From Laguncularia racemosa (Eukaryota > Streptophyta > Magnoliopsida > Myrtales > Combretaceae): 64,000 nt of DNA. Shown piece by piece: positions 21,746 through 34,584 of the stretch. The notes beneath the pieces are model-generated. The model saw only the letters and a program-made list of their open reading frames with translations, was not told the DNA's origin and made no database searches. The position numbers and the translations under genes were made by a program. How positions within the stretch are numbered: position 1 is the first letter of the stretch; the number at the start of each line of letters is the position of its first letter. The DNA is taken from NCBI GenBank assembly GCA_037954665.1, contig JBBMOL010000244.1:124001-188000 (forward strand), read 5' to 3'.

Positions 21746-24700
21746 CTTTTTGATAAAACAAAGGTAAATGCAAATTGGAAAGAAAAAACCTATGATGGAA
21801 ACCTAAGGCCTTTAATGGATGGTTAGCAATTGGAAGGGAGTAGCAGTAAAGACCATTTCTATACGTAAGTTGTGTGAATGAAGACTAAAATATTGCTCAA
21901 AAGTATTACCAACCCATGTGCTTCATATAAGGGGGTTGTATTATATTGTCCATAGTAGAATGCATTTATGTTCTTCTAATGTTAGTATATAATAATAAAA
22001 TAATGAAAAGTATGAATTGGTGTTTTAGGATAAAATTGGATCAAGCAATTGAAGTTATTAGAATTTGCTCCCTCTCATTTTTTAGTTGGCAGCTAACAAC
22101 CCATCACCTTAGGTGGGTTGTGATCACAACCTAATAGATGACATCGGCACCACCATTTATAGTGAGTCACATCACTTGGGTGATGGTTAAATTGTTGGTA
22201 TTTGGGGACCCTCCATTAAAGGCCCTTGTGAAATTAGTTTCTTTATTGAGTTGTCCTATATTTGTTTTGTAAAAAAATATTATTATTTTATTATCTTAAT
22301 ATATTGCAATGTGGAAAAATCATCAAGTAAAGGTTCAATTGCATATTTTCTAGGCTTATAGGATTATTAGTTCATTTTCGGAGTAAAGGTGGTTAGATGT
22401 AGGTATAATCTACAATTTACTCATGTGTTAATGTTCATTATTTCCAAACTGTCATTCCATTGATGCAATCTCATCTTGTTGAAAATATGGAGTTCACAAT
22501 GGTTGAAATCTTCATTACCCATCTAGTAGTCATCAAGATAATCAACTACAAAATCAAATGTATGGTTGTAATTTGGTTATCAGTCAACTTAACACACATA
22601 AACACAAGAGCTAAATCATATCATATTCTTAATCTAAATCTAACAATTGGTAATCGAATTACCACTTGCCTACAAACTCAACTAATGTTAGGTGGCAAGC
22701 AACCTATATGACTTAATTTTTCTATTTCCTTTTCGTTTTTTTAATCATAATCTAGGTCTAGCTATTCATAATGGATATGGATATTAATACCAATAACATT
22801 AATAGTCTTATCTTGAATCTCAATACCTATAACTAATAAATGGTGATTGATCTATTGTATATAACTCAAGGCCCTCTTTGAATGACTAGCATTCTATGTT
22901 ACAACTTCTTTCCAGTCTTCCATCTTGAGTCACTTATGGGTAGCTGATTCTTAGTCCACCTTAGCTGAGTGGTTAATTACATAACTTGGCACCATATTTT
23001 CAATGAACCATCCCATTTTGATTTTCGACCCATGTTGACCATAAAAAGTTAGTCTAAGTGTCAAGTATGCACAACCTCACTATAAATATGGTGTCTTATG
23101 CAACTGCTTTGCTTTAATTTCCTAAATCATTATCAACTGTCAATCATGATCCTAATAATATCATTTCACTCCTTATACGAAACTTATAATTATCTATAAG
23201 ATATAATCTAATTTAGTTGCTTATGCATAAGATATTATACTTCAATGCAGCAAGGTTTCAATCAAACAACCATATTCAAAGATTAAACACCCTTCATCTA
23301 CACATGATTAGTTGATTGCTTCCTATGTTTGATAGTTTGTTATGACTAGTTTATATACATCCTTACTCTTTTGTATCCATCGTGCTTTATATAACTATTC
23401 TACACTTTCAATGACCATTTTGATTCTCAATAGTGTCCCTTGATCTTTGTCTACAAGTTTTTGAAGAGAAAATCTTCTTAAGTTGTTGAGTTTGAACCGA
23501 TCTTTAAGATCTCATGGCCTAAGAACGTAGATCTTTCTCCCTTTTCCCACTCAACTTGTGGTTCCTAAAAATGTTGGTTTAAGGAATGATTGGTTGCCCT
23601 TATCAAATGGTCGATTCCCTATTTCATCTGATTCTTCAATTTCAATCATTAGAGAATCTACCCAATAGGTTTTTACAAAGTGTACATTACTTCAACATAA
23701 ATCCTCACATCTCTAATTTTCTATAATCAATCATAGAATTTATTGTTGTAAACTATAATTTTGTTAACCACAAGTGTTTTGCAATCATGAAATATATGTG
23801 ACACTCATAAATGAAATTGCAATGTAAATTAATTACTTATTGAATTTAATGGTCTTAAAATTTGACTATGGTATCTATGGCATTGTTTCCCCCATTACAC
23901 CTTAACAATGTCCATTCTTTTAATAAGTTAGGGTTCAAGGAAATTATAGGGGAGAAATTTCACATCTAGATGTAATCACTATTTGTGTAGATACTTTAGT
24001 TAAGTCACATCAATAGCAATCCTCACCTATCATGTTTCCCTCTATCAATTTGGGAGCAAGGGATGTGGGAGCTAATAATTGAGAATTCATTAAATAGATC
24101 TTAGGTTGCCATTGGTGGTTGGTTTTTAGGAAAGGGGGGATGCGAATATTGATTAGAGTTTACTAAAACCATAGAGCAATATTAGTTCCAAATTTTTCAC
24201 ATATACTCTTATAGGATTGCTCACTTGATAATATAACCCACATTTGTATCACTTTCAAGTTTAAAATTACATGGTACCATGTAATTACAATCTTAAATAT
24301 CTAAACTTACTTAACATCTCAAGGTTTTAGTAACTTTCCCTCCATCATCTCTACATTCTTTGATTACAACATTTAAGTATGAATGGCCATAATATCCAAT
24401 TTTTTAACGTTGATAATGGAAGAATAAATAGTAAGTTTGCAAGTTTGACAAAGTTTTTCAAGCCAAAGAAGCTCTTTAGGGTTTAACTTGTAATGTGACT
24501 CTATAGTAACTTATAGAATAGATTCTAATTCCAAATATTAGAATTCTAAACTTACAAAATAATATACAAGATATGACCTATTAATCTACTAGCTTTTACC
24601 CACCGATCCCCATTTTTGAATTATCCAATACTATTTCCTTTCATCATTTCCTAGTCTTAAAGCAAAGAGAAAGCATACATATGATATGATATAATTACAT

Positions 24701-25129
24701 ATTTCAAAACACATTAATAGGCAAATAATCTTATTAAACTTATGATTAATAATATAAATTATATAATAAAAAAGAAAAATGGTCAAGTAATTATATGCAT
24801 AAAAAAAGACAAGAAAAATCGTATAGTTGGGGACATTATTTATCATCATAAGTATTTAACCGCTCTTGCCACATTCATCTTGAATTACAATTCTAGAGCA
24901 TAATAACTTTTTATGGTATTAATATAACATTCAGTCGTCATAAATGATATAATGAACATTCCAAATTTTGAATCTCTTTTTTTTTTTAAAAAAAAAAAAA
25001 TATCTGTGAAGTTAGGACTAACTTCATGCATGAGAGCAATGAAATTAGAGCACTCCATGTGATACATTCAAATTAAATATTATGTTATACGTAGGCGCTA
25101 AGGTCTAATAATTCAAAAATAGAGTTTTC

Positions 25130-26200
25130 ATCTTAGGCTGTCGTTAATTTTTTAGCAGTGTTACGAATTTTTTAAGAAAAATTACATAAATAAGGTTATA
25201 GAAGAAAAGGGAAGTTACAAAATAGAAGAGCATTTGGGGGGAATAAATTCATAACTAGTCTGAAAATCCGTAATATTCAAGTGCTACGAATTTTAAAGCT
25301 AAATCTCATTAATAGAGCAAAGTGACACTCTTTGGCAAATAGATAAACTGAATGCATGTTAATGAAATTTCGAAGGCAAATTACAAAAATAAAGAAGAAT
25401 TGTGGAATAAAGTAATTATTACAAAAAATAAAGTAGATTTATGCGCTTCAAGGGAGGCAAAAAATAAGGAGAAATTCGCTAATCGAGCCATACCACCATT
25501 TTTTAGAGGAAACTACAAAAATATTCATCTTGCAAAAAATAAAATAAAATAAAATGAAAGGAATGTTGTGAATTTCAAGGAATAATATGAAATATTTGGA
25601 AGACTTACAAACTATAGATGATTTGCTAATTCCAAAGGAATGCTATGAAATTAAAAAGGCAAATTTACGAAGAAGTTAAGCAGAGTTACTAATTTCAGGA
25701 ATGTCATAAAAGTTGAAGTGGAGTTAAGAATTATTTTTTCAGAATGGATATTATGAAAATTACGAATATAAATTAGAGCTACAGTTTTATGCAAGGAGAT
25801 TTATGATTCTTTATTAACATTAGAGTTACGAAATACTGAGGACAAAGTCATGATTTATTTTTCTAGATGCACATTATAAATTTTAAAGCAAAGTTATGAA
25901 ATATGAAGTAAGGTAATGCAATTTTAGAAATTGCGAATTGTTTTGTCATAAGCAGAGTTACAAAAAGAGCGGAGTATTACGAATTGCTAAGCATATTTTA
26001 TGAAGATTTTTAGAAGCAATATTACATATAAATAAATCCAAGTTATAATTTATTTTGTATATTGTTAACAGAAAATAAGAAATTTTTCGAGAAAATGTAA
26101 AGAAGATGCATGAAATTAATAATCTGAATAAAATTCAATTTTCAGAATTCCAAAATATAAGTCGTTATTTATTAAGCAATTAAAGATTTTTAAAATGATA
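25130..26200. repeat. Decayed irregular repeat region
   Basis: Words such as AGTTACGAA, GCAAATTACAAA and AAGTTATGAA recur at irregular spacing of a few tens of bases for about 1 kb, just left of gypsy element 2. It looks like an old tandem array, but no clear period can be set by eye. Confidence 0.3.
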
Positions 26201-26257
26201 AAATAATAAAATAAAATTAAATAAAAAAAGAAAAAAATGGAAAGAGGGGTTGGCCTA

Positions 26258-26262
26258 TTCAA
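26258..26262. repeat. Target site duplication of gypsy element 2 (left)
   Basis: TTCAA directly before the 5' LTR; the partner at 32024-32028 is TCCAA, one transition apart. Confidence 0.75.
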
Positions 26263-26852
26263 TGATGAGGACATCGTAGCTGACACGGGTTGATACGGGC
26301 GTGTCTATTACAAGCACGGTTGTGTATGATGTCAGGGAGCTTTTGGAAACATACATGGCTGCACGCATGGCTAGAAGGCACGACTGTGTAATATACCAGA
26401 ATGATTCCTAGAAACGTACATGGCCTCTTACATGACCAGGAGGCACGGGCGTATGTTCTGTCAAGATCTCTCCCAGAAACATGCATGGTCTCTATACATG
26501 GCCAGGGGACACGACCGTGTATTATGTCAGAAATATTCCAAAAAGCTTACACGGCCCGAATGCACGGCCGTGTACATGCCAGATGACGGACGTGTATACT
26601 TATAATTATTTCCACGTATACATATTTATTTCCCTTTTTACATGTTTTATGGAGGAGTATAAATAGTTATTAGGTCATTTTAGGGTTAACCCTTATTCAA
26701 TATTCAATACACACTTTTAGAGACGAGTTTTTCTGTGTTTTCGATTGTGCGCAATTGAAATTTATCGAAGAATAAACTCAAATTCCTCTTTGTTTATTCT
26801 AGAGTTCCAATCCTAGAATTGGTCTCGGGTTTACGCTTTCCTCGCTGTGTCA
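26263..26852 (+). repeat. 5' LTR of gypsy element 2
   Basis: TG...CA, 590 bp. Its U3 half has repeats with CACGG/CCGTG words, including CACGGCCGTG near 26563-26575. A TATA-like TATAAATA lies at 26658-26665. Confidence 0.92.
26658..26665 (+). promoter_or_regulatory. TATA-like box in gypsy element 2 LTR
   Basis: TATAAATA downstream of the repeat-rich U3 part, also present in the 3' LTR at 31829-31836. Likely core promoter by position and sequence. Confidence 0.55.
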
Positions 26853-26854
26853 GT

Positions 26855-26866
26855 TGGTATTAGAGC
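26855..26866 (+). other. Primer binding site of gypsy element 2 (initiator Met tRNA, one mismatch)
   Basis: TGGTATTAGAGC two bases after the LTR end; the standard TGGTATCAGAGC, as in element 1, has C at the seventh base. Confidence 0.85.
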
Positions 26867-26885
26867 AAGGCAAATTCCTGCAAAG

Positions 26886-29800
26886 ATGTCGGCTAACGAT
26901 GGTGTTGACGGTGGTCACGTTCTCGACCTTGATTAGGATGTGGAAGTCCAAGGAGTCAATCAATGGGCTCCAAGGATGGTGGTCAAAGCTATGGAACAGA
27001 GACTTGGGCATGTAGAACAGCGCTTGGAAGACCTGGTTGCATGTTTTGACGCCATGGTGATGGGCCACAACAGGAACAGGGGTGTTGTTGGGAATCGACC
27101 GGGAGTAGCAGTCGCTCGTGGCGGTCTTATCAATGAACTTGCTGCCATGAATCAATGGAACCGAAGGCTTGATGAAAGCTCCTTTGAGGAAGAGGGTGAA
27201 TTTCTACAGAGGAGGGGACAACCACCGAGAAGGGGTGGCATTGGTGGTGACAGGTACCACGGGGTGGATGACCGAATTGATTAGGAGTATGGTGGCGGAT
27301 ATCGACGAAACCACCAGGGACTCGATCATACCGATGGCGGTGACTTTCGTCTTAAGGTAGATATTCCATCTTTTAATGGTAATCTCAATATAGAAGATTT
27401 TTTGGACTGGCTTATAGAAGTCGATAGGTTCTTCGACTATATGGAGGTACCTAAGGATGGGAGGATAAGGTTGGTTGCTTATAGGCTAAAAGGAGGGGCG
27501 TCTGCATGGTGGGATCATTTGCAGAACCATAGGCAAAGAGAGGGGAAGCAACCTATAAGAACATGGTACCGCATGAAGAATCTATTGTAGAGGGATTTCC
27601 TACCACCCGACTATGAGCAAATCATTTTCCAGCAGTACCAACGATACCGTCAAGAGCAGAGGACGGTGCATGAGTACATAGCCGAGTTTATGAGGCTGGC
27701 AGAAAGGAATGATCTGACGGAGACTGAGGGTCAACAGGTGGCACGATTTGTAGACGAGTTGAAGCCTCATATTAGAGACAAGATAGGGGTAACGGTGTTT
27801 AGTACCGTCAATGAGGCAAAGAATTTGGCCCTTAAAGCTGAGATGAAGATCTAAGAACAGAGTGCAAGGCTAGGTGGAGGCAAGAGAAACTATGTTTATG
27901 ATAATCTCGACAGTAGCAGCAGGGTGGTTGGCGAAAGAGCTAGAGGAGTAGTTGCGAAACCAGCGGGAAGCATGGAAAGAAAAGAAGACAAAGCTGAGGG
28001 GAAGAAACCTCTTGAGAGCAAAGAAACCCCAAGGCAAAGTAATCCATATGCCAAACCAAAATTGGGAAAATGCTATAGATGTAATTAACCAGGACACCGA
28101 TCCAACGAATGCCTGAATTGACGAACGATAAACATTGTCGAAAGGGAAGAAGAGGAGGAAGTGTGCTGTGAGCCGGATGGTGATGATGACTACTATGATG
28201 AGAATGATGATGCAGTGAAACCGAACTATGTGATCAGAAGGATGATGCTAGCACCGAAACAAGAGAGTAGTTCACAATGACACCAACTATTTCGCATTAG
28301 GTGCATGATCGGTGGGAGAGTGTTCGATTTGATTGTTGACAGTGGGAGCTACGAGAACATCATCGGAAAAGAAGTTGTGAAACGACTCCAACTACCGATA
28401 GAGAAGCATCCAAATTCTTACACCATAGGATGGATTAAAGCAGCAGAGCGAATCGAGGTGAAGGAGAGGTGTCGGGTTCCCTTTTCGATAGGCAAGTATC
28501 GGGATGAAGTCTATTGTGACATTGTCGATATGGATGCTTGCCACTTGCTATTCAGACGGCCGTGGCAGTTTGACGTGGATGCCCAACATGCCAGGAAAGA
28601 AAAAAAAATATAGATTGGAGAAAAGGGGGCTTGAAATATATGTTGCTTCCATTGACGGATAAGCGACCTAAGACCCAAAGAGCCGAAGGAAAATCTTTTC
28701 TGACGATCACTTAGTCAGAAAAGGAAATGATCAAAGATATTAAAGAATCCCGTTTGATGCATGCTCTGGTGGTGAAGAATGTGGAAGAGGACGTGGGTAG
28801 TGTAGAGGTTCCGGAGGAAGTAAAAGGGGTATTAGAAGAGTTTAAAGAAGTAGTGCCGGAAGACTTACCAGAAGGGTTGCCTCCATTGCGAGACATCCAA
28901 CATCACATCGACTTAGTGCTTGGAGCTAGCCTTCCTAACCTCCCTCACTATCGGATGAGCCCCAAAGAAACGGAGGTCTTACAGGAGAAGGTCCAGGAAC
29001 TACTAGATAAAGGATTCATTAGGGATAGCATGAGTTCATATGCCATCCCAGCGCTATTGAATGGGAGTTGGAGGATGTGTGTGGACAGCCGTACGATCAG
29101 CAAGATCACGATTAGGTATAAATTTCCAATTTCGCGTATTGAAGATATGTTGGACAAGCTGAGTGGAGCGGTAATCTTCTCAAAAGTGGATCTTAGAAGT
29201 GGGTATCATCAGATTCGGGTCAGACCAAGGGATAAATGGAAGACCGCCTTCAAGACAAAGGAAGGGTTGTACGAATGGTTGGTTATGCCATTTGGCCTCA
29301 GCAATGCACCGAGTACCTTCATGTGCATGATGAATTAGGTACTTAAACCATTCATAGGTCAATTCGTAGTTGTATACTTTGATGATATCCTGATATATAG
29401 CAAGACTAAGGATGAGCACCTAATGCATTTGAAGAACATATTGACTGTGCTGAAAGAAAATAAGCTCTACGCCAATCTCAAGAAGTGCATATTCATGTCA
29501 CCAAGGCTGCTGTTCTTAAGTTTTGTAGTAAGTGGTGAGGGTATCACAGTAGATGAGGACAAGGTAGGGGCCATTAGAGATTGGCCCACTCCCAAAACCA
29601 TCACTAAGTTGAGAAGCTTTTTGGGGTTGGCAGGATTCTATAGGCATTTCATACGACATTTTAGTACGGTTGCTGCCCCATTGACTGAGTGCCTAAAGAA
29701 AGGGAAGTTCCATTAGGATGGGAAAGCTGAGTCTGGATTTGCGGTGCTAAAAGAGAGATTGTGTAGTGTGCCAGTGTTGGCCTTATCGAACTTTGACAAA

Positions 29801-31429
29801 CTATTCGAGGTCGATTGTGATGCTAGTGGCGTGGGCATTGGCGCTGTGCTATCATAGAAGAAGAGACCCGTGGCCTTCCATAGTGAGAAGCTCTGTGAAG
29901 TCAAGAGAAACTGGTCCACTTACGATAAAGAATTCTATTATGTGGTCAGAGCTCTGAGGATGTAGGAGCACTACTTGGTTGGAAAAGAGTTTATCCTATA
30001 CTCAGATTATGTCGCCTTGAAATACCTGAGTAATCAGACCTGCATCTACAAAGATATGCATGCTAGACGGATACAGTTTTTGCAAAAATTTCCATTTCGC
30101 CTGATGCATAAATCCGGGGTCCAGAATAAGGTGGTAGACGCATTAAGTAGAAGGGCGGATTTGTTAGTCACTATGAGGGCTAAAGTGGTAGGCTTTGAGC
30201 AGTTGAAGGAATTGTATGAAGAAGATGCAGATTTTGGCGCTACATGGAGAAAATGCACCAATCAGGAACCCAATGACAGTTACTACATCATGGAGGGTTA
30301 CTTAATGAAGGGTAACCAACTTTGTATTCCCGAATCCTCCTTGAGGGAGAAATTGATTAGGGACCTACATGGAGGGGGATTAGCCGGACATCTAGGGTGT
30401 GATAAGACACTAGCAGCAGTAGCTGCAAGATACCATTGGCCTCAGTTGAGAAGGGATGTAGGGAGGATCGTACAATGGTGCTACATCTGCCAGACATCCA
30501 AAGGGCATTATCAGAATACTAGGTTGTACACTCTGCTACCAGTACTTGAAAATATCTGGGAGGATCTATCCATGGATTTCGTGTTAGGTTTGCCTCATAC
30601 CCAACGAGGTGCTGACACTATTTTTGTGGTTGTAGACAGGTTCTCCAAGATGGCTCATTTCATTTCTTACAGGAAGACGGTTGATGCACAAAGTGTTGCC
30701 AAGCTATTGTTTAAGGAAGTGGTCAAGTTGCACAGGGTTCCCAAGTCAATCACTTCTGATAGAGATACTCAGGTTCTTAGCCATTTCTGGATGACGCTAT
30801 GGTACATGTTTAATTCTTCCCTCAACTTTAGTAGCACAACCTACCCTCAAACCGATGGGCAGACAGAGGTGACGAATAGGACCCTTGGAAATTTGATACG
30901 AAGCATCTGTAGAGAGAAGCCGAAACAATGGGACTTGGCACTTTCTCAAGCCAAGTTCGCTTACAACAATTCCATCCATAGTTTTATTGGGAAATCGCCT
31001 TTTTTAGTGGTCTATACCAAAGCACCGTCTCATGCCTTGGATTTAGCTTCCTTGCCTAAGGGTGTTGAAACCAATGTTACTACTAAACACCTGGTGGAAC
31101 AATACCACATGGTGGCATCCGACGTGAAAGAGCGAATTGAGAGGGTTAATGAGCAGTATAAGAAAGCCACAGATAAGCATCGGAGGAAGAAGATGTTCGA
31201 AGTGAGAGATCAAGTGATGGTGTTCTCAAGGAAGGAACGCTTTCCTGTGGGTACGTATAGCAAGTGGCAACCAAAGAAGTATGTGCCCTACAATATTGTC
31301 TCCAAGATCAATGACAATGCCTATGTGGTTGGGCTCCCAGAAAGCATGAAAATCTCAAAAACTTTCAATGTAACTGACTTATCTCCATTCTACGCAGATG
31401 ACGAACCCTTATATCCAGAAGAGAACTAG
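26886..31429 (+). pseudogene. Gypsy element 2 gag-pol, broken
   Basis: The frame opens at ATG 26886 with MSANDGVDGG, as in element 1. In-frame stops include 26934, 27282, 27588, 27852, 28086 (inside the zinc knuckle), 28119 and about 28278. A frameshift falls in the A run near 28603-28612. In the shifted frame further stops occur at 29336, 29714, near 29857 and near 29962. Protease DSG (about 28338), RT YFDD (near 29379), RNase H FEVDCDASG (near 29805) and integrase HHCC and D,D-35-E motifs are still readable. Nearly all stops match CAA, CAG, CGA or TGG codons in the sister copy. The frame closes at 31429, before the LTR, where element 1 continues. Confidence 0.9.
29975..31429 (+). CDS. Residual open frame: RNase H end and integrase of gypsy element 2
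   Basis: 484 codons without a stop. It starts at the first Met after the RNase H stop, so the start is not the original one. It contains the HHCC finger (GHLGCDKTL ... CYICQ), the first core Asp in SMDFVLGLP, the second in TSDRDTQ, and the Glu in TDGQTEVTN at the D-35-E spacing. Then follows the GPY-like module (KKYVPYNIV ... VVGLPESM ... TFNVTDLSPF). The catalytic triad is therefore present here, unlike in element 1. As an isolated fragment of a dead element it is unlikely to be expressed as a working protein. Confidence 0.7.
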   Translation: MVGKEFILYSDYVALKYLSNQTCIYKDMHARRIQFLQKFPFRLMHKSGVQNKVVDALSRRADLLVTMRAKVVGFEQLKELYEEDADFGATWRKCTNQEPNDSYYIMEGYLMKGNQLCIPESSLREKLIRDLHGGGLAGHLGCDKTLAAVAARYHWPQLRRDVGRIVQWCYICQTSKGHYQNTRLYTLLPVLENIWEDLSMDFVLGLPHTQRGADTIFVVVDRFSKMAHFISYRKTVDAQSVAKLLFKEVVKLHRVPKSITSDRDTQVLSHFWMTLWYMFNSSLNFSSTTYPQTDGQTEVTNRTLGNLIRSICREKPKQWDLALSQAKFAYNNSIHSFIGKSPFLVVYTKAPSHALDLASLPKGVETNVTTKHLVEQYHMVASDVKERIERVNEQYKKATDKHRRKKMFEVRDQVMVFSRKERFPVGTYSKWQPKKYVPYNIVSKINDNAYVVGLPESMKISKTFNVTDLSPFYADDEPLYPEEN

Positions 31430-31446
31430 GGGTTGAGTTCTTCATT

Positions 31447-31458
31447 GGTGGGAGAGAA
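31447..31458 (+). other. Polypurine tract of gypsy element 2
   Basis: GGTGGGAGAGAA directly before the 3' LTR, identical to that of element 1. Confidence 0.88.
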
Positions 31459-32023
31459 TGATGAGGACATCGTAGCTGACACGAGTTGATACAAGCGTGT
31501 CTATTACAAGCACGGTTGTGTATGATGTCAGGAAGCTTCCAGAAACATACATAGCTGCATGCACGGCCATGTAATATACTAGGATGATTCCTAGAAACGT
31601 ACACGGCTAGGAGGCACAGCCGTGTGTTCTATCAGGATCTCTCCCAAAAATATACACGGTCTCCATTCACGGCTAGGGGACACGACCGTGTATTATGTCA
31701 GAAATATTCCCAGAAGCTTACACGGCCTGAATGCTTGGCCGTGTACATGCCAGATGATGGACGTGTATACTTATAATTATTTCCACGTGTACATATTTAT
31801 TTCCCTTTTTACATGTTTTACTAGGGAATATAAATAGTTATTAGGTCATTTTAGGGTTAACCCTTATTCAATATTCAGTACACACTTTTAGAGACGAGTT
31901 TCTTTGTGTTTTCGATTGTGCGCAATTGAAATTTATCAAAGAATAAACTCAGATTCCTCTTTGTTTATTTTAGAGTTCCAATCCTAGAATTGGTCTCGGG
32001 TTTACGCTTTCCTCGCTGCGTCA
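31459..32023 (+). repeat. 3' LTR of gypsy element 2
   Basis: 565 bp, TG...CA. It carries an intact CACGTG at 31784-31789 (CACGTA in the 5' LTR) and TATAAATA at 31829-31836. It has lost two short segments relative to the 5' LTR. Confidence 0.92.
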
Positions 32024-33213
32024 TCCAACCAAAAAAATAGAAAGAAAAACATATATATATAATATACGAACCGAATTCATTTTGATATGTTACACAACAT
32101 AAGTGCAATGATGCCCTGCTACCCTCTATGGGTCATATAACCAACCTGAAACGTAGATCGATAGCCAACTGGCTAATATATATGAGTTACTTCAAAATCT
32201 TCAATGTATTTATTATTATTATTATTATTTTCTTTGGAGAAGTGACAAATCATAGTGGCCATCGCCCAATACAAGTGGATTGCATGATTCACTTGATGGC
32301 AATATTGTCAAAAGAGGGCTACATGTCGCAATTGCAACCCACCATTATTTATCTTTTTTTATTCTCTACCTAATGACTAGGCTAATTGTGGGTGGTGCCA
32401 ATTATCGTAGTGCATTATGCGATCTTCGCTTGGTGGTTGGTAAAGTTAGATGACCTCCATTTCTTTTTAAATTTTGATTATATGTTTGTAATGTCCTAAA
32501 AGCTGAAACGAATATAGCTCGTCACATATCTTCATTAGGTGAAGATACGTAAAGAATTAGAATATATTAAACTCTATAATTAATATCCAGTCATTATGAC
32601 AGTTAATAAAAGAAATCTTTACATATACAAATAAATGTCTTAACAAATGCTACTCAATTCCTCCATATAAAAAGAGATTGCGAAAGACAAACTATCCACA
32701 ATAATTAAACCATAGTCTATCTCTTACGATTGATAATAACAAAAGCATAATAAAAATCAAGAGCAATTGAAATCACAAGCACAATACTCTAAACACCATA
32801 TTCTAGTAATAATCCTTCTTCTAGTCTACCTATCACTTTTCACAATATGCATATTTCACATCATCTTCTAAATCTTGATTTGTGTTCACTAACATCTTAT
32901 CATACCCAATAATTTTCTTAAAAGAACTTGCAACTAAAAAAGAGTCTAATGAAGAGTAAGCTAAAGCTCAGTATAGTGTATATCAACATCCACAAACACA
33001 TGTCATACCAAAATACAAACATAGACATGATGCAAATAAGATATTCAAGCACCAAATTATTATTATTCATATCGGTTATTCCAGCACACAACTCTAAACA
33101 ACATAAACTCTACATACACACAACTATGCTCACACACATGTATATATATGACAATGGATCCTCCCCAGCATCCATAAGTTCATGAGTCCAAAATTCCATG
33201 AGTTTATATAATC

Positions 33214-33236
33214 TATATATATATATATATATATAT
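33214..33236. repeat. TA microsatellite
   Basis: About eleven TA units. Similar TA runs occur at 39889-39906, 41344-41362, 43818-43847, 44091-44107 and 44137-44155. Confidence 0.9.
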
Positions 33237-33659
33237 GTAATAGTGGATGCTCTCTATTGTCCATGAGTTCAAATATTTTAAATCTATCCAGATCATCTTA
33301 GTATACAACTCCACTAGGAACAATGTCATATACCGATCATTAGGATGTCACCCTATGATCATCAACATTCTTGGTTCCTCAGGCCTAGCCAAGCACAATC
33401 ACTCAATTAATTAATTCCAGTTATAATTTTAAGTTAGTTTACATTTTTAACCTAACATGCACAATCAATTAACACAATATCACGTACTTGATAAATAATG
33501 AACGATCTCTTCATAATTCTGAAATCTCTTAAACTTCAACCTATTCAAATAAATATACATATAAGCTTAAAGATTCTATAACAACTACTTTAATCTATTT
33601 TTAGGTATTTGAATAGGTTATGAGAACTTAGGAATCGAAATTAGGTAGAAAACTCGTCT

Positions 33660-33890
33660 TTAGAAAACATGGGCTTGACATGTCCAAGTACACGGACGTG
33701 TTCTCATTCGTGTATTGAGTGTGTTATTAAATGGAGGGACATAGGCTGATACATGGCTATATTTTTTGCCCATGTACCTTACTATTCAATTTGTAATTTC
33801 TTGCACGAGCATGTAAAACTCCTAAGTGGCCGTGTACTTGAAGTACACAAGCGCAACACAGCCATGTTACGGTCATGTATTTCTAGAATT
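33660..33890. repeat. Relic with CACGG/CCGTG words, probable LTR fragment
   Basis: Contains ACACGGACGTGT, GTGGCCGTGTACTTGAAG and similar words at irregular spacing, like the U3 repeats of the gypsy LTRs and even more like the solo LTR at 60516-62238 (both use CGTGTACTT). No ends or coding parts are found. Confidence 0.45.
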
Positions 33891-34584
33891 TCCCAATTTT
33901 GCAAAAACTAAAATTTTCTTCAAACTCTCAAATCTCCTAATCACTATTATCCTCTAATCCTTTCTACCTTCGCAAATCTTATATTCCCATACTTAATTTA
34001 CAATAACATTACTCTTAATTTCATTTAAATTACACTAAATTTAGAAGATTTACTCAAATTGTCATCCTTTGAATGATCTCCCAAATTCTTATTATTGTAG
34101 ACATTGGATCGTTCTAACACGATTTGTATCATCCCAACAATTGAAGTTCTGCTCTGACTCTTTTCTCACACTAGTTGTACACATATAAGTTCATTGAATC
34201 ACTTGGTATAGCAATCATCTTCTTCTCTTAGGGTTTTTCCTCACTCTTGGAATTTTGTAGTGCAAAACATAAAGAAAAAGGTTAGAAAGACATGTTGGTT
34301 TATTTATTTGTTTCTCGTCAAATAACCATATCACCCTTGTTACTAAGCCCTTTTTATTTTCATTTGTCTTGATCTTATTATTTTTATATTTTGATTTGTT
34401 TTTCTCGGATTTAAAAACTATGATTTAATTTATTTCATTTTATTTATTTTCGATGATTAAATATTAATATTTTATTAATACCAATTATATTTTTAAAGCC
34501 ACAATATGTTAGCCAGTTTCAAAGTGTGGCTCATTATCCTATACCTTATATTTTATATTGTCGTCAAATTACTCTCCAAGTAGG

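Larger units (their letters stand above)
17811..26262. other. AT-rich intergenic DNA, no gene recognised
   Basis: About 8.4 kb with only short chance ORFs (under 100 codons) lacking recognisable domains. Within it are a 47 bp duplication (21071-21164), a poly-T run that may mark a retroposon tail (21730-21745), a T12A13 palindrome (24976-25000), a CA run near 19856-19868, and a stretch at about 25130-26200 where TTACGAA/TTACAAA words recur in an irregular, decayed repeat pattern. I see nothing else I can support. Confidence 0.5.
26263..32023 (+). mobile_element. Ty3/gypsy LTR retrotransposon (element 2), decayed, same family as element 1
   Basis: LTRs at 26263-26852 (590 bp) and 31459-32023 (565 bp) share the ends TGATGAGGACATCG...CTCGCTG(C/T)GTCA with element 1. 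Primer site, gag, pol order and polypurine tract are all in place, on the plus strand. A hand alignment of the LTRs gives roughly 7% substitutions plus two short deletions in the 3' LTR, so it is older than element 1. Gag-pol carries at least a dozen in-frame stops, one frameshift, and a small in-frame deletion before the RT WRMCVDS block. A 484-codon part covering the end of RNase H and the whole integrase is still open. Confidence 0.93.

Noticed and set aside
22100..24300. Possible decayed retroelement by its slightly higher GC and short ORFs
   Set aside because: No RT, integrase, Gag or LTR motif could be found on either strand.
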